In this document: piece by piece, positions 1 to 8,587 of the stretch | Layout of the letters: every line of letters starts with the position of its first letter | Numbering within the stretch: the stretch's first letter is position 1 | NCBI RefSeq assembly: GCF_033296635.1 | Contig: NW_026944031.1 | Location: forward strand, 310,001-374,000 | Reading direction: 5' to 3' | DNA: 64,000 nucleotides | From: Dichotomopilus funicola | Lineage: Eukaryota > Ascomycota > Sordariomycetes > Sordariales > Chaetomiaceae | Notes under the pieces: generated by a model | The model's input: only the letters and a program-made list of their open reading frames with translations | The model's database searches: none | Told to the model about the DNA's origin: nothing | Program-made: the position numbers and the translations under genes

Positions 1-620
1 AGGTGCGAAACCGGTGGCAGTCTAGTATCCTAGAGGCCCTCCGGCATGCTAAGTATGGGAGGTTCATGATAATCTTGATGGAACGCATCATCATCACGGC
101 TCCAATGTAATCGTCACCAGGATAAGAGGAAGGGAAAAGAAAAATATGAGGAATTAAAAATAATTAAGAGAGGAAAAAAGGACACGAAATGCTTGAAAGC
201 AATAAAGGTAGGGATGATAGAATAACAGAAAATAGACAACTCAGATGAAACAAGGGGAAGGTGGGGGGAGCGAGGATGACGGGAGGGGGACTATATAAAG
301 GGAAAACGGAGTCGAATAAATTTTACTAAACAAATCAAACGAGGAAGAGAAGAAGGGCTGGACAAACCCGAACCAGTCCTCTAACATCATGGTGGCATCA
401 CAAGCCCCTCCTGGGCCCTGGCGGTGCTGCGACATCCGTGATGTCACCGCTCAATGTACCTTGTGTTACGAAAGCAAAACTCGTAGGAGCCGATGCAGAC
501 CCCATTGCTTGTGAAGTAAGAGAAACAACTGTTAATTAAGATTCTGGTCCGTCTCCCCAGGAGGCCTGCAGTCCCTACAAACAAGCCGCCCTAGCTTAAT
601 CCTTAAAAAAGCAGGAGAAT
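1..620. other. Left-edge stretch without recognised gene
   Basis: No open frame here looks like a protein and no RNA gene is evident. The stretch holds purine-rich runs on the plus strand (about 120-360). It ends at the stop codon of the minus-strand relic that starts at 621. Confidence 0.5.
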
Positions 621-1237
621 TCATACGCCCTGCCTGCCCCGCTGATGCTTGATGGTATGTTTCTTGTAGCGGGCCATGCTGTTCCTGGCATTTTCGGCCG
701 CCTGGACATGGCCGCGGTACTTTTCTGGGCCCTGTGCTAGCAGGACCTCCTTGTATTTTTCATTGAAGGCCGCGCGTTGCTCTGTATGCCTAATCATAAG
801 GCCGGTCGCCAGGAATTAGCTCAGAATATCACTGGTTTGATATGAGGAAAGCTTACTCTTTTGCGGCCTTATAAGCGTTATCGGCCAGAGGGGCAAGCTG
901 CTGGTGATGCTGTTGCTTCGGGATCTTAGACGTCTTTAGCTCTTGTAGCTTGTCTTTTATAGGCCATACTAGCCCGTCTAGCCGCTTTGTCGGCGGCCTT
1001 GTACGCTATATATGCTGAATGGATTGTCGAGGCGGGCGTGTAGTTTAAATTCTCATCCAACGCTCCCTCCTCTTTCAGTATGGACAAGATTGATTCCCTT
1101 GGGCAAATTTTCGTGCTCCCATGGCGCTGGGATGACAGGGGTCCTTGGATGCGGGGAAAATGATGTTGGATTGGGAGTAGTATATGAGGGAGGTGGTAAG
1201 GAGTTGGGTAAAAGAGGGTTTGGACACGGAGCCTCTT
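621..1237 (-). pseudogene. Frameshifted orphan gene relic, spliced 3' end
   Basis: I do not recognise the family. Reading leftward on the minus strand, one frame is open from 1237 to a TAA at 928-926 (104 codons). It ends in an Ala/Lys/Arg-rich helix with an AYIAYKAADKAARR motif. The adjacent frame then continues with QQHHQQLAPLADNAYKAAKE up to a GTAAGC donor at 856. A 67-nt intron (790-856) ends in TTAG, and a last exon (789-621) gives a Lys/Arg/Glu-rich helical tail with a YKEVLLAQGPEKYRG motif and a TGA stop. The same composition on both sides of the TAA suggests one gene with a one-base indel near 926-931. No in-frame ATG is visible at the 5' end. Alternatives are an unseen extra intron at the frame change, or a chance open frame. 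Confidence 0.38.
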
Positions 1238-2582
1238 CTAGACACTCATTGTATAAAGTTGGTATAACTATGCGTTCTTGGTGATCAATCTGAAGTGTAA
1301 TTCGAGCTGATCTGCATGTGATGGTCGATTCAGATCGACCTAAGCAACGAGCTGTAAACAAACCTTATGGACGTGTGAATGCCCCGTTACAATGAGCAGG
1401 GACGAAGCGCTGAACAGCGACGCACATTCACAATCAAATCCGGAGTTCAAGGTATGGAAGCTGCGGTCAAGGAAGATTTGTAAGAGGGGATAGGGGAGTC
1501 TTCAGAAATTGGCTCTTAGGTCAGGGCCATTGGATAACGGCTCACCCAAAGTAAGCGGCCATTAAAGCGAAACATTCCTCAATGGCAGCCGCCCCCAGGG
1601 GGAACTCAGTATCGCCCGGGCAGGCAGTATGAATACATGTACCCTCGGGGAGCTGCATTCTATTTTGAGGGGGAAAAATGAACACTGGAAGATGTAAGAG
1701 ACAACCACAATGTAAACACGCACGGCCTTCCAACCTTAGCAGCTGTTCTTCAAATACATGGAAGATTTGGATGATGAAAAGGGCTGGGCTGCGGATTGGT
1801 GATGTCACCCATCCAACACAGCAACTGCACGCCTAGGATTAGCTCCAGTTTCAACTGCTCTCCGCTCAGGACCTGATATATGCCTATGCCCCTCATACAG
1901 GATTACCGGGTGATCTGCGATAGTCTTTGTGGAAAGAAAATCTGCGTTTGCGGGTTGACATCGCTGTGTTCTACCGGGTAACCAAGTCAGTATTTTCGTT
2001 GTGCATCGTCATGATGGTTGTGGCGAAGCGTGTACGGGAAGGCCCAGAAGCTCTGCCTGTGAACGTATTAATCAAAAGGAACAGCAGGCCGAGGTAGACG
2101 GGAAGGAGCGTTCAAGGTTGAACCACGAGTAGCGCTTAACGGGCGAGACAGGTTCCTACCGCAGTGCAACAGTGCTACTCAAAGCTCGCCGCAACTCAAA
2201 TATATTTGTACAAATCAAATCAAATCAAATACAAACAAGTCAAATCCAGGTCCCAGCCAATCACATATACTTGATTGTTTACGTTGGATGTTTGGCTAAG
2301 GGCCTGATCGGCTCGAGTCTGGTACAGTATGGAGTAATTAGGTCAAAAGTGACCTTTTAACAGACAGCAGCACCAGTAGCAAACAACGGGCATCACACAT
2401 TCCAGTATTTCCTTTGTTCTACGTACTGAGATAACATGCAATACATCCCCGTTTACACCCATCTGCCGCTACAAATCCCCCCTTGTGAGTCTTAATTTGC
2501 GGTGTGAATTATAAACCCGGCGCTCTAATTAACCTTAACAGACGACCATACTCAGCTTGAAGCTGACTTGGCGAATCTTTAA
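1238..2582. other. Gene-free stretch with short pentanucleotide repeat
   Basis: No convincing coding frame. The only structured element seen is a (CAAAT)4 run at 2211-2230. The stretch joins the orphan relic to the gag-like relic. Confidence 0.45.
2211..2230. repeat. (CAAAT)4 microsatellite
   Basis: Four perfect CAAAT units followed by an imperfect ACAAAC. It sits in the gene-poor left end, with no coding context. Confidence 0.85.
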
Positions 2583-3158
2583 CACAGCGCTGCCGAATAT
2601 GTCTATTCTCCAGGAAGTCACAAACGTGAAGCGAGCGACTGGCCGGTATGGATTGGGTACATTAAGACCCTGGCGGACATTGACCGCGTTTGGTTCATCA
2701 TTAATCCTGATGAGACCGATTTTAGCGAGGAGGAGCTGCTCGGCATTAAACCCGGGGACCCAGTCTCGGACGCCATCGCCTTGGTACGCGGCGAGCAGGT
2801 CTTCCAAAACGACCCTGCGTACCAAGCCTGGATTCAGAAGCCCAAAGCAACACGGGGTGCGATTCCAACTCCATCTGATTCCGCCCTCCAGGAGGAGTTG
2901 CTCAAAAGAGTTGCCGAGAGAGACGAGGAAAGGTTTAAGTTCCTCAAGGAGGAATTAATCAGAAAAGTCGACGCAATCTACCAGTTTATCATCTTATCCA
3001 TTGAGTTTCACCTCTACTTAGCAGTGATTAGGATGGCGAATGAAAGCGGCGATCATGGCGTTCGATTCATGATTCGCACCCTCAGGTCTCTTGTTGGGCC
3101 GGTGGCGACCACCATCAAGTCAAGGCGCCGTCGGAGGTATAGAAAAAGACGCGCTTAA
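2583..3158 (+). pseudogene. Ty1/copia-type gag-like fragment
   Basis: An open frame of 191 codons runs from just after a TAA at 2580 to the TAA at 3156-3158. It has no good ATG at its start. The N-terminal part has the spacing of fungal copia gag proteins: WPVWIGYIKTLADIDRVW, then INPDETD. The middle has an Asp/Glu/Arg-rich helix, and the last 12 residues are almost all Arg and Lys. No protease, integrase or reverse transcriptase frame follows, and no long terminal repeats were spotted, so this is at most a solo relic. It may instead be a domesticated or chance frame. The gag assignment is by motif spacing only, not a database match. Confidence 0.4.
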
Positions 3159-4925
3159 GGCCAGTTGTAAAGGAAAACTCAGAGGATGGTTTATAAACTT
3201 TTAGGATCATGCCCCGGCGGCCGATTGGGCTTTTGGAGATGCCCCCCTGTTCACCGGCACGAGGCTCTGCTTGATTTCCCGGGAACCTCGCACTATCGAA
3301 TGAACATGGGCAGTGGGAGACGAGGGTCCCTGACCATACTCACTCGGCCGGGTTTCACGTGCTAGTCTGAAGCTGTCATCGCCTTCGGTGTTCGTCAGTG
3401 TATCAAAGAGCAACGAAACTGTCTCGGAGGACTTTGCTGAGATCGGCGTCTCAAGAGCACACACACTCCCACCCCGTCGGTAGAATCAACAATAGGTATC
3501 TCATGATACAACTGTCCCATCCAAGGTAGACGAATCTCACAGTAGTGAATGGACCAAAACTTTATCTGGACACAGTGTATCGTCAAAGAAGCGTTCGTGG
3601 GGGGGGGTGGGGTTAGGCCATCTGAAATGAAGCCGGGGCTCGCACTACAGAGGCGGGGAGAAGAACCTTTCACAGCTCCGAGCCATCTAGTTCAAGAAGT
3701 ATGACGAAGAGCCAACCGTCGCCCCCGAGCTTATACACTAGAGAGATAGGGGCGGCATCCACTCGCCGCTTCTAACCCTTGTCACAATAATTTATTTTAA
3801 AAAACATTCACTAACACTAAAAAACATCAAAAAGCTCGCCCCCCGCTCAGCGGGGGGGTTACGAAAATCCACGGGAGGATTTTGCTCGGTGGTGCTCACG
3901 GGGTTCGAACCCCGGAGGTCGGCATTCGTGGTGTACCAGATGGACGCCCACGGCCCGCCCACTGCGCCATTCGGTCGGTGTCGGTTGTGGGGAGGCGGTT
4001 GGAATGTGTTGCGCGGGCACTGGCTTATAAAGGGTGGGCAGGTGGTGTGGTCTGAGGTTGGGAGGGAAGGAAGGTCAGCGTGAAGGTTGGCCTGGGAGTT
4101 GCAGACAACGCCGAGAAGAGACGCTTGTCGGGAATCGAATCCGAGGAGTGGGAAGAAGAGTCCCTCGCTGCTTGCTTTCTCAAGAGGTGTACCACGCCGT
4201 GGCACGCAGTCCTTCGCCAAGCAGTCTCGATCACGAGAGATTTCAACTGTGTCCCAACTTAGTACTACCTAGTACTACATTACTAGTGATGCGTTGCCCC
4301 TCACGGTCACATTATGATGACTGATATTCTGAGAGTGGGATGGTGCTTGTGAGTTGTTGAGCAAATGACTAACGTGATTTTCCTATTGATAGCATTGGGA
4401 ATAGGCTTTGTTATAACCCACGACCAACAGTTCACTGTTCCGAGGTGTGAAAGTTGGCTGAGGCGACTGTCAAAGTTTCGTCCCTTGGTAAATTCATTAA
4501 AACGCAATAAGGGTTCGGGGCAAAGCAGTGCCGATAAATGGAAGCGAGGTACTCCCGCCCTTGCACTATCAGCCGCATCTTTACCCCATGTGGGAGTCGA
4601 CCGGCCAAAAAGCCCATAGTGTCCATTCAGGCCTGAATGATGGCCCCTTTCTCCACGCCTTCGTAGCGTCTACCAACTCCAAGCTTTCCTTTCCATCAAA
4701 GGCGTGGCCGTGCTTCCCCAGGCCCGCTGCACTGTCCGTTAGGTCACGATTCTTGGATCTATCAGTCCCCAAGTATCGTAACCCACCCCTCAAGTAGACA
4801 GGCCGTACCGGATATACCTATAATCCAACGATGAAAACGTCGCACGCACTGCTGTCCATGGCATAACTCTTCCTCATAAAGTGAAAGAGCACCGATATCC
4901 CAAACCAACCCCCCATAAGCCCCAC
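3159..4925. other. Gene-free stretch with weak tRNA-like traces
   Basis: Several short overlapping frames in all registers, none protein-like. Two spots on the minus strand (about 3893-3972 and 4115-4206) carry TTCGAA/TTCGAT arms like tRNA T-arms but do not fold into complete tRNAs. The right part (about 4800-4925) is the 3' flank of DIM1. Confidence 0.45.
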
Positions 4926-5551
4926 CTAGTACTTGTGCCGCGTACTATAGTCCTTCGGACTCACAACCAAACCTCTCCCCTTCTTAGCACCGCGGTACAC
5001 CGTCTCAACAATGTCGATCAGCTCCTGTTTGTCTTCGAGAACCCAGTTGAGCTTATTGTTGTTTCCGGTTCCGAAATCGCACATGATGTGCTTGTTTCGG
5101 AAAAAAAACATGATGGAGCACGGGTCGTACAGTTCGTACATGGCGTTGAAGTCGGGCACCTGGTCGATGTCGCATAGGTAGATGACCGCGAAGTTCTTGA
5201 CCCGCTCTGCGATCTTGAAGAGCGCTTCGTCTTGGCGCATACAGTCCTAGAGGGGGTTGTTAGGTTTTTGGCTCGAGTGTTGCGCTTTGGGGCATGTGGA
5301 ACTGAGGAGGGGAAAGGAAAGGAACCATACCGGATCATGGTCACGGCCGAAGCGGATGACGACTACGCGTTCTTCCTCTGTGATGAGTACCGTTAGCTGC
5401 TGTTGACATGGAAAAGTCGGCCTTGAGGTTTCGGGTTGTGAGCGGAGAAAGATAGAGGTGGCTGGAGTTGGAAGCAGTGACACTTACCCGAAAGGATCGC
5501 TTGGTCGACATGCCAGCCCGAAGGCAAGTGAGGAAGGAGAACGGAGCCCAT
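4926..5551 (-). CDS. DIM1: U5 snRNP thioredoxin-fold protein Dim1/Dib1 (TXNL4A)
   Basis: Core component of the U5 snRNP and U4/U6.U5 tri-snRNP, needed for pre-mRNA splicing in the nucleus. Exons are 5551-5488, 5377-5331 and 5246-4926, joined in phase to give 143 residues, the usual length for this family (142-143). The start is the ATG at 5551, followed by MGSVLLPHLPSGWHVDQAIL, and the protein ends in a basic, Tyr-rich tail. Also visible are the EEERVVVIRFGRDHDP block and the thioredoxin-like core. As known for the family, the redox CxxC of true thioredoxins is absent. Introns (5378-5487 and 5247-5330) have GTAAGT and GTATGG donors. It is transcribed away from SEN15 across 366 bp, so a shared promoter is likely. 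Confidence 0.96.
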
Positions 5552-5917
5552 TTTGTATGTGGTTGTGAGAACTGTTGAAGTCTTGATGGTGGATTCGGGA
5601 TGCGAAAGTGAAAAGGTTCAAGTTTGGCGCCGAGATGGTTGAAGAAAGGCAAAGATTGATGAAATGAATTGATGCCCTGTGATGGCTTTGTGAGCCTGCG
5701 AACCGTGCCTAATAATAGGCAAACTTGGGGCCTTGTATTCAATATTGAAATTACGCTGGACCCCGGTCCGCAACACAGCGAAATGATCTCCTCACTTGCA
5801 AATTACATCATAAATTACACAAGTTACACAACTCAAATTCGGTCGAAATTTCAAGATCAAGTTCCTCCACAAACAGCAACAATAATCAACACATCAATCT
5901 CACAACAAACAGCAAAG
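5552..5917. promoter_or_regulatory. Shared intergenic promoter of DIM1 and SEN15
   Basis: The 366 bp between the two start codons hold no coding frame of their own. The 3' half, upstream of SEN15, is A/C-rich with repeated CAACA and ACAA motifs, typical of a 5' leader. No specific operator was identified. Confidence 0.5.
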
Positions 5918-6403
5918 ATGGCGGCCCCCGACCACCTCGGCGCGCTCATCAATGTCGTCCTCAAAAACCTAAAATTCCAGCACGACTGGGCCGACGTACA
6001 GGAATGCATCCGGCCCAATCTCTCCCGATCGCTTCTCTACGGCCTGCCCCCGAAGCGCCTTTACGTGCATCCAGACGAGCAGATCGACATCATCAAGGCT
6101 GAAAAAGAGCGCGGGGAACCCATCCCACAAGAACCCGAAGTGGAGTGGGTGCTCCCGCTACACCTCTCCGAGAAATGGTCCCCAGCGCAATTTGCAGCTG
6201 TCTTCGACGCCATCGATGCCATTCCGCCCGGTGGAACGGATCGGGAGCACGCGGTGGACGCGGAGGGCGGCGTGGAGGAGCATTGGAGGCTTTGGAGGGG
6301 CCCGAAACGCGGGAAGCGGATCTTGTTGGCTACGGTGCAGGACGACTCGACGGTCACGTACTACTGGATTTTTGATGGGTTGGTGAAGCCGAGGCAGAAC
6401 TGA
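5918..6403 (+). CDS. SEN15: tRNA-splicing endonuclease subunit Sen15
   Basis: Non-catalytic subunit of the heterotetrameric endonuclease that removes introns from nuclear pre-tRNAs; it pairs with the catalytic Sen34/Sen2 arm. Single exon, 161 residues. The start is the ATG at 5918 in an AAAGATGGC context. The Sen15 fold signature includes a helical N-terminus, RLYVHPDEQIDIIKAE near residues 47-62, WVLPLHLSEKWSP near 76-88, and a C-terminal beta-rich end containing TVTYYWIFDGLVKPR. The protein is short compared with human TSEN15 but usual for fungi. Its stop is 60 bp from the convergent alcohol dehydrogenase stop. Confidence 0.88.
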   Translation: MAAPDHLGALINVVLKNLKFQHDWADVQECIRPNLSRSLLYGLPPKRLYVHPDEQIDIIKAEKERGEPIPQEPEVEWVLPLHLSEKWSPAQFAAVFDAIDAIPPGGTDREHAVDAEGGVEEHWRLWRGPKRGKRILLATVQDDSTVTYYWIFDGLVKPRQN

Positions 6404-6463
6404 GTTTTGCTTCCTACCATACTTCTTACGATATCTGGCCCGCCTTAGCTGGTCAGGCTATGT

Positions 6464-7955
6464 TCAAGGCTTGAAGATGACCTTTTGCACCTTCATCTGG
6501 TCAAACAGGTCGTAGCCCTCGACCGCCTCTGAGAGCGGCATGATCTTGTCGAACATGAAGCTATTGCGGTCAGCAAAGGGGCCGTGGAAGGGGAACACCC
6601 ATCCCGACTTACCCAAACTTGTCTTGGTTCTTGGCCAACACAGGTAGCGCCTCTGGGAACACCGAACGAACAGGGCAGCGGCCCATCTGGACCTTGACAT
6701 TCTTGCTGCGAGCAGTCAGACAAGCGGAAACTCAGGGGTTGTGTGAGAGGGTAGACGAGGGCCTAACTCACTCATACGCATCATTCCCATCCCAAGGAAT
6801 CTCAGCATTATGCACCCCAATACTGCTGATAACCCCAAACGGCCTGATCAGCTCATACGCCGTCCTCAGCGCCGGACTCAACCCCACGACCTCAATCACC
6901 GCATCCGCCCCCCTACCCCCCGTCACCTCCTTCACCCTCTCCACCATCCTCTCCTTGCCCACCTCCGCAAAATTCAACGGCTCCGCCCCCAACCGCCTCG
7001 CCACCTCCAACCTCGCCGGCACACTATCCACCGCAAACAAATGCTTCGGCCTATACTCCAACGCCGAAATCACCGCGCACAGCCCCACCGGTCCACACCC
7101 GATCACCACCACCACACTCTCGCTCGCCTCCATCCGCTGCGGCGCGAGCAGCATCTCAAAGGCATTCTTGGCGCCGAAGAAGCCCGTGGGGAAAATATCC
7201 GCCATCAGCACCAGCGCGCGGTCGTCCGTGATTTCGGGCGGGGCTGCTAGCACGCTGCCGTCGGCGAAGGGCACGCGCACGTACTCGGCTTGCCCGCCGT
7301 CGAGGGCGGGGGAACCGAAGAGGAGGGAGGAGGCGGCGGCGCAGCGGGAGGAGGCGTTGTGGGTGCAGTAGAAGCAGTTCATGCTTTTTGGGAGGGGGGG
7401 TACCGAGACCGGAATGTTAGATATTATGGCAGTAATTAGAAAAAGGGGGTGGGTGCGTGTGGATGGGGGGCATATATATATGTACTTACCAAGACAAAGT
7501 GAAAGGGGTAATAACCCTGTCGCCGACAGAGACAGATTTGACATCACTGCCGGCTTGGACGACGATGCCCACGAACTCGTGACCCATGATGTAGCCCGTG
7601 GGGGACGGCTGGTGGCCGCGGAAGACATGGAGTTCCCTGAGCGTGAAAGAAGAGAACGTTCAGTTAGAGCACCATTGATATAGACTAGCTATAGTGGGTG
7701 AAAACAATGAGCAGAACAGAAAGAAGTACATACGATCCGCAGAGGGCCGTGGACTGGACTTTGACAATGATATCACCCGGCCCTTGCACTGCAGGGTTCA
7801 GCTTGAGTCAGCCATAACGACGGAGCTCCTCGGCTGTTTTCAGGTGCAAGTCCTGAGGGGGCTAGCTTGCATTTAGGGACGGGCCGGTCCTCAACGGCGA
7901 CCTTCTTTGGGCCATGGAAGACCACGGCCTTCATAAGAGCTGGAAGTTCAGACAT
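6464..7955 (-). CDS. Zinc-dependent medium-chain alcohol dehydrogenase
   Basis: NAD(P)-dependent oxidation of an alcohol or polyol; the substrate is not evident. Six exons (7955-7871, 7788-7734, 7636-7490, 7383-6772, 6705-6613, 6560-6464) join in phase to 362 residues. The catalytic zinc site is visible as Cys45 (ALCGS) and GHE at 65-67. A structural-zinc lobe is present as C96-x2-C99-x2-C102-x7-C110. The Rossmann motif GCGPVGLCA lies near residue 180. The fold matches the threonine/sorbitol dehydrogenase-like branch (COG1063 type). Intron 1 (7789-7870) begins with GC rather than GT (GCAAGC), which is needed to keep frame. The start is the ATG at 7955 (MSELPALMKAVVFHG). The gene converges on SEN15. 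Confidence 0.9.
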
Positions 7956-8496
7956 GCCGGGGTGTTGGATGTTATGTGCTTGGCGCTGGTTGGGGAACTG
8001 GGGTCCTTATGAGCCTCAGGTCACTGTTTTAGGGATTCCAATCTAATTTTTTAAGGAGGTGGTTATTTGGTTTTTGTCAGTTTCCACTGACAAGTGGGCG
8101 TCCTGAGTGGAACTTCACGCTTTGCTTGATCATCATATCATGATGCAGCTACCTGACGATGGAACTATTCTGTAAAGCATTAGTGTGCCCAATATGCGAT
8201 CGTTTGAAGACTCGCCCGAATCATATGCAATACGGAATATTGGAGCCCACTCCGTGTGTAATAGGACTGTGTATATTTCTCTCTACACGAGTAACGAGCC
8301 ACTTCTTTTTCTCGCCTGGTTTAAATACTCCAAATTCCCACCTAGTATCGAGACCAAGAGCTTACAATGTCCGCGACCTCACCTGGCAACTCCTCTGAAA
8401 GCCGGTGAGTCGGGCAAGGGCTGGACGAATTGCTCTACTGGAAGCCTTGGATAGCAGCTTTATGTAACATGATATTATCACCCCTGCTTAATGAAT
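7956..8496. other. Intergenic between alcohol dehydrogenase and tRNA-Ala
   Basis: It holds the upstream region of the minus-strand dehydrogenase, with AT-rich stretches around 8040-8160. No gene was recognised. Confidence 0.5.
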
Positions 8497-8587
8497 GGGT
8501 GCATGGTCTAGTGGTATGATTTTCGCTTCGCATTGACCTCGAGATGCGCCTTGTGAAAGGTCCCCGGTTCGATCCCGGGTGCATCCA
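8497..8587 (+). tRNA. tA(CGC): tRNA-Ala(CGC) with 19-nt intron
   Basis: The acceptor stem GGGTGCA (8497-8503) pairs with TGCATCC (8580-8586) and includes the G3-U70 wobble that defines alanine identity; the discriminator is A. The D-arm is GGTCTAGTGGTATGAT. The anticodon stem TTTCGC pairs with GTGAAA. The T-arm is CCCGG-TTCGATC-CCGGG. With the canonical intron site after position 37, the loop is TT-CGC-A, intron 8533-8551, then T, so the anticodon is CGC (Ala). The intron contains ATGCG, able to pair with the anticodon, as expected for the Sen endonuclease substrate. The spliced body is 72 nt. The D-arm resembles tRNA-Pro, so a Pro-like ancestry is possible. Confidence 0.88.

Noticed and set aside
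3893..3972. tRNA-like segment on the minus strand with a GGGGTTCGAACCCC arm and GGCGCAGTGG
   Set aside because: The T-arm and D-arm motifs look right, but no 5' acceptor strand complementary to GAGCACC is present and the anticodon arm does not form. Kept only as a possible relic.
4115..4206. Second tRNA-like segment with TTCGATT and a CTTG/CAAG hairpin
   Set aside because: The T-loop would have eight bases, the anticodon loop six, and no acceptor stem closes it.
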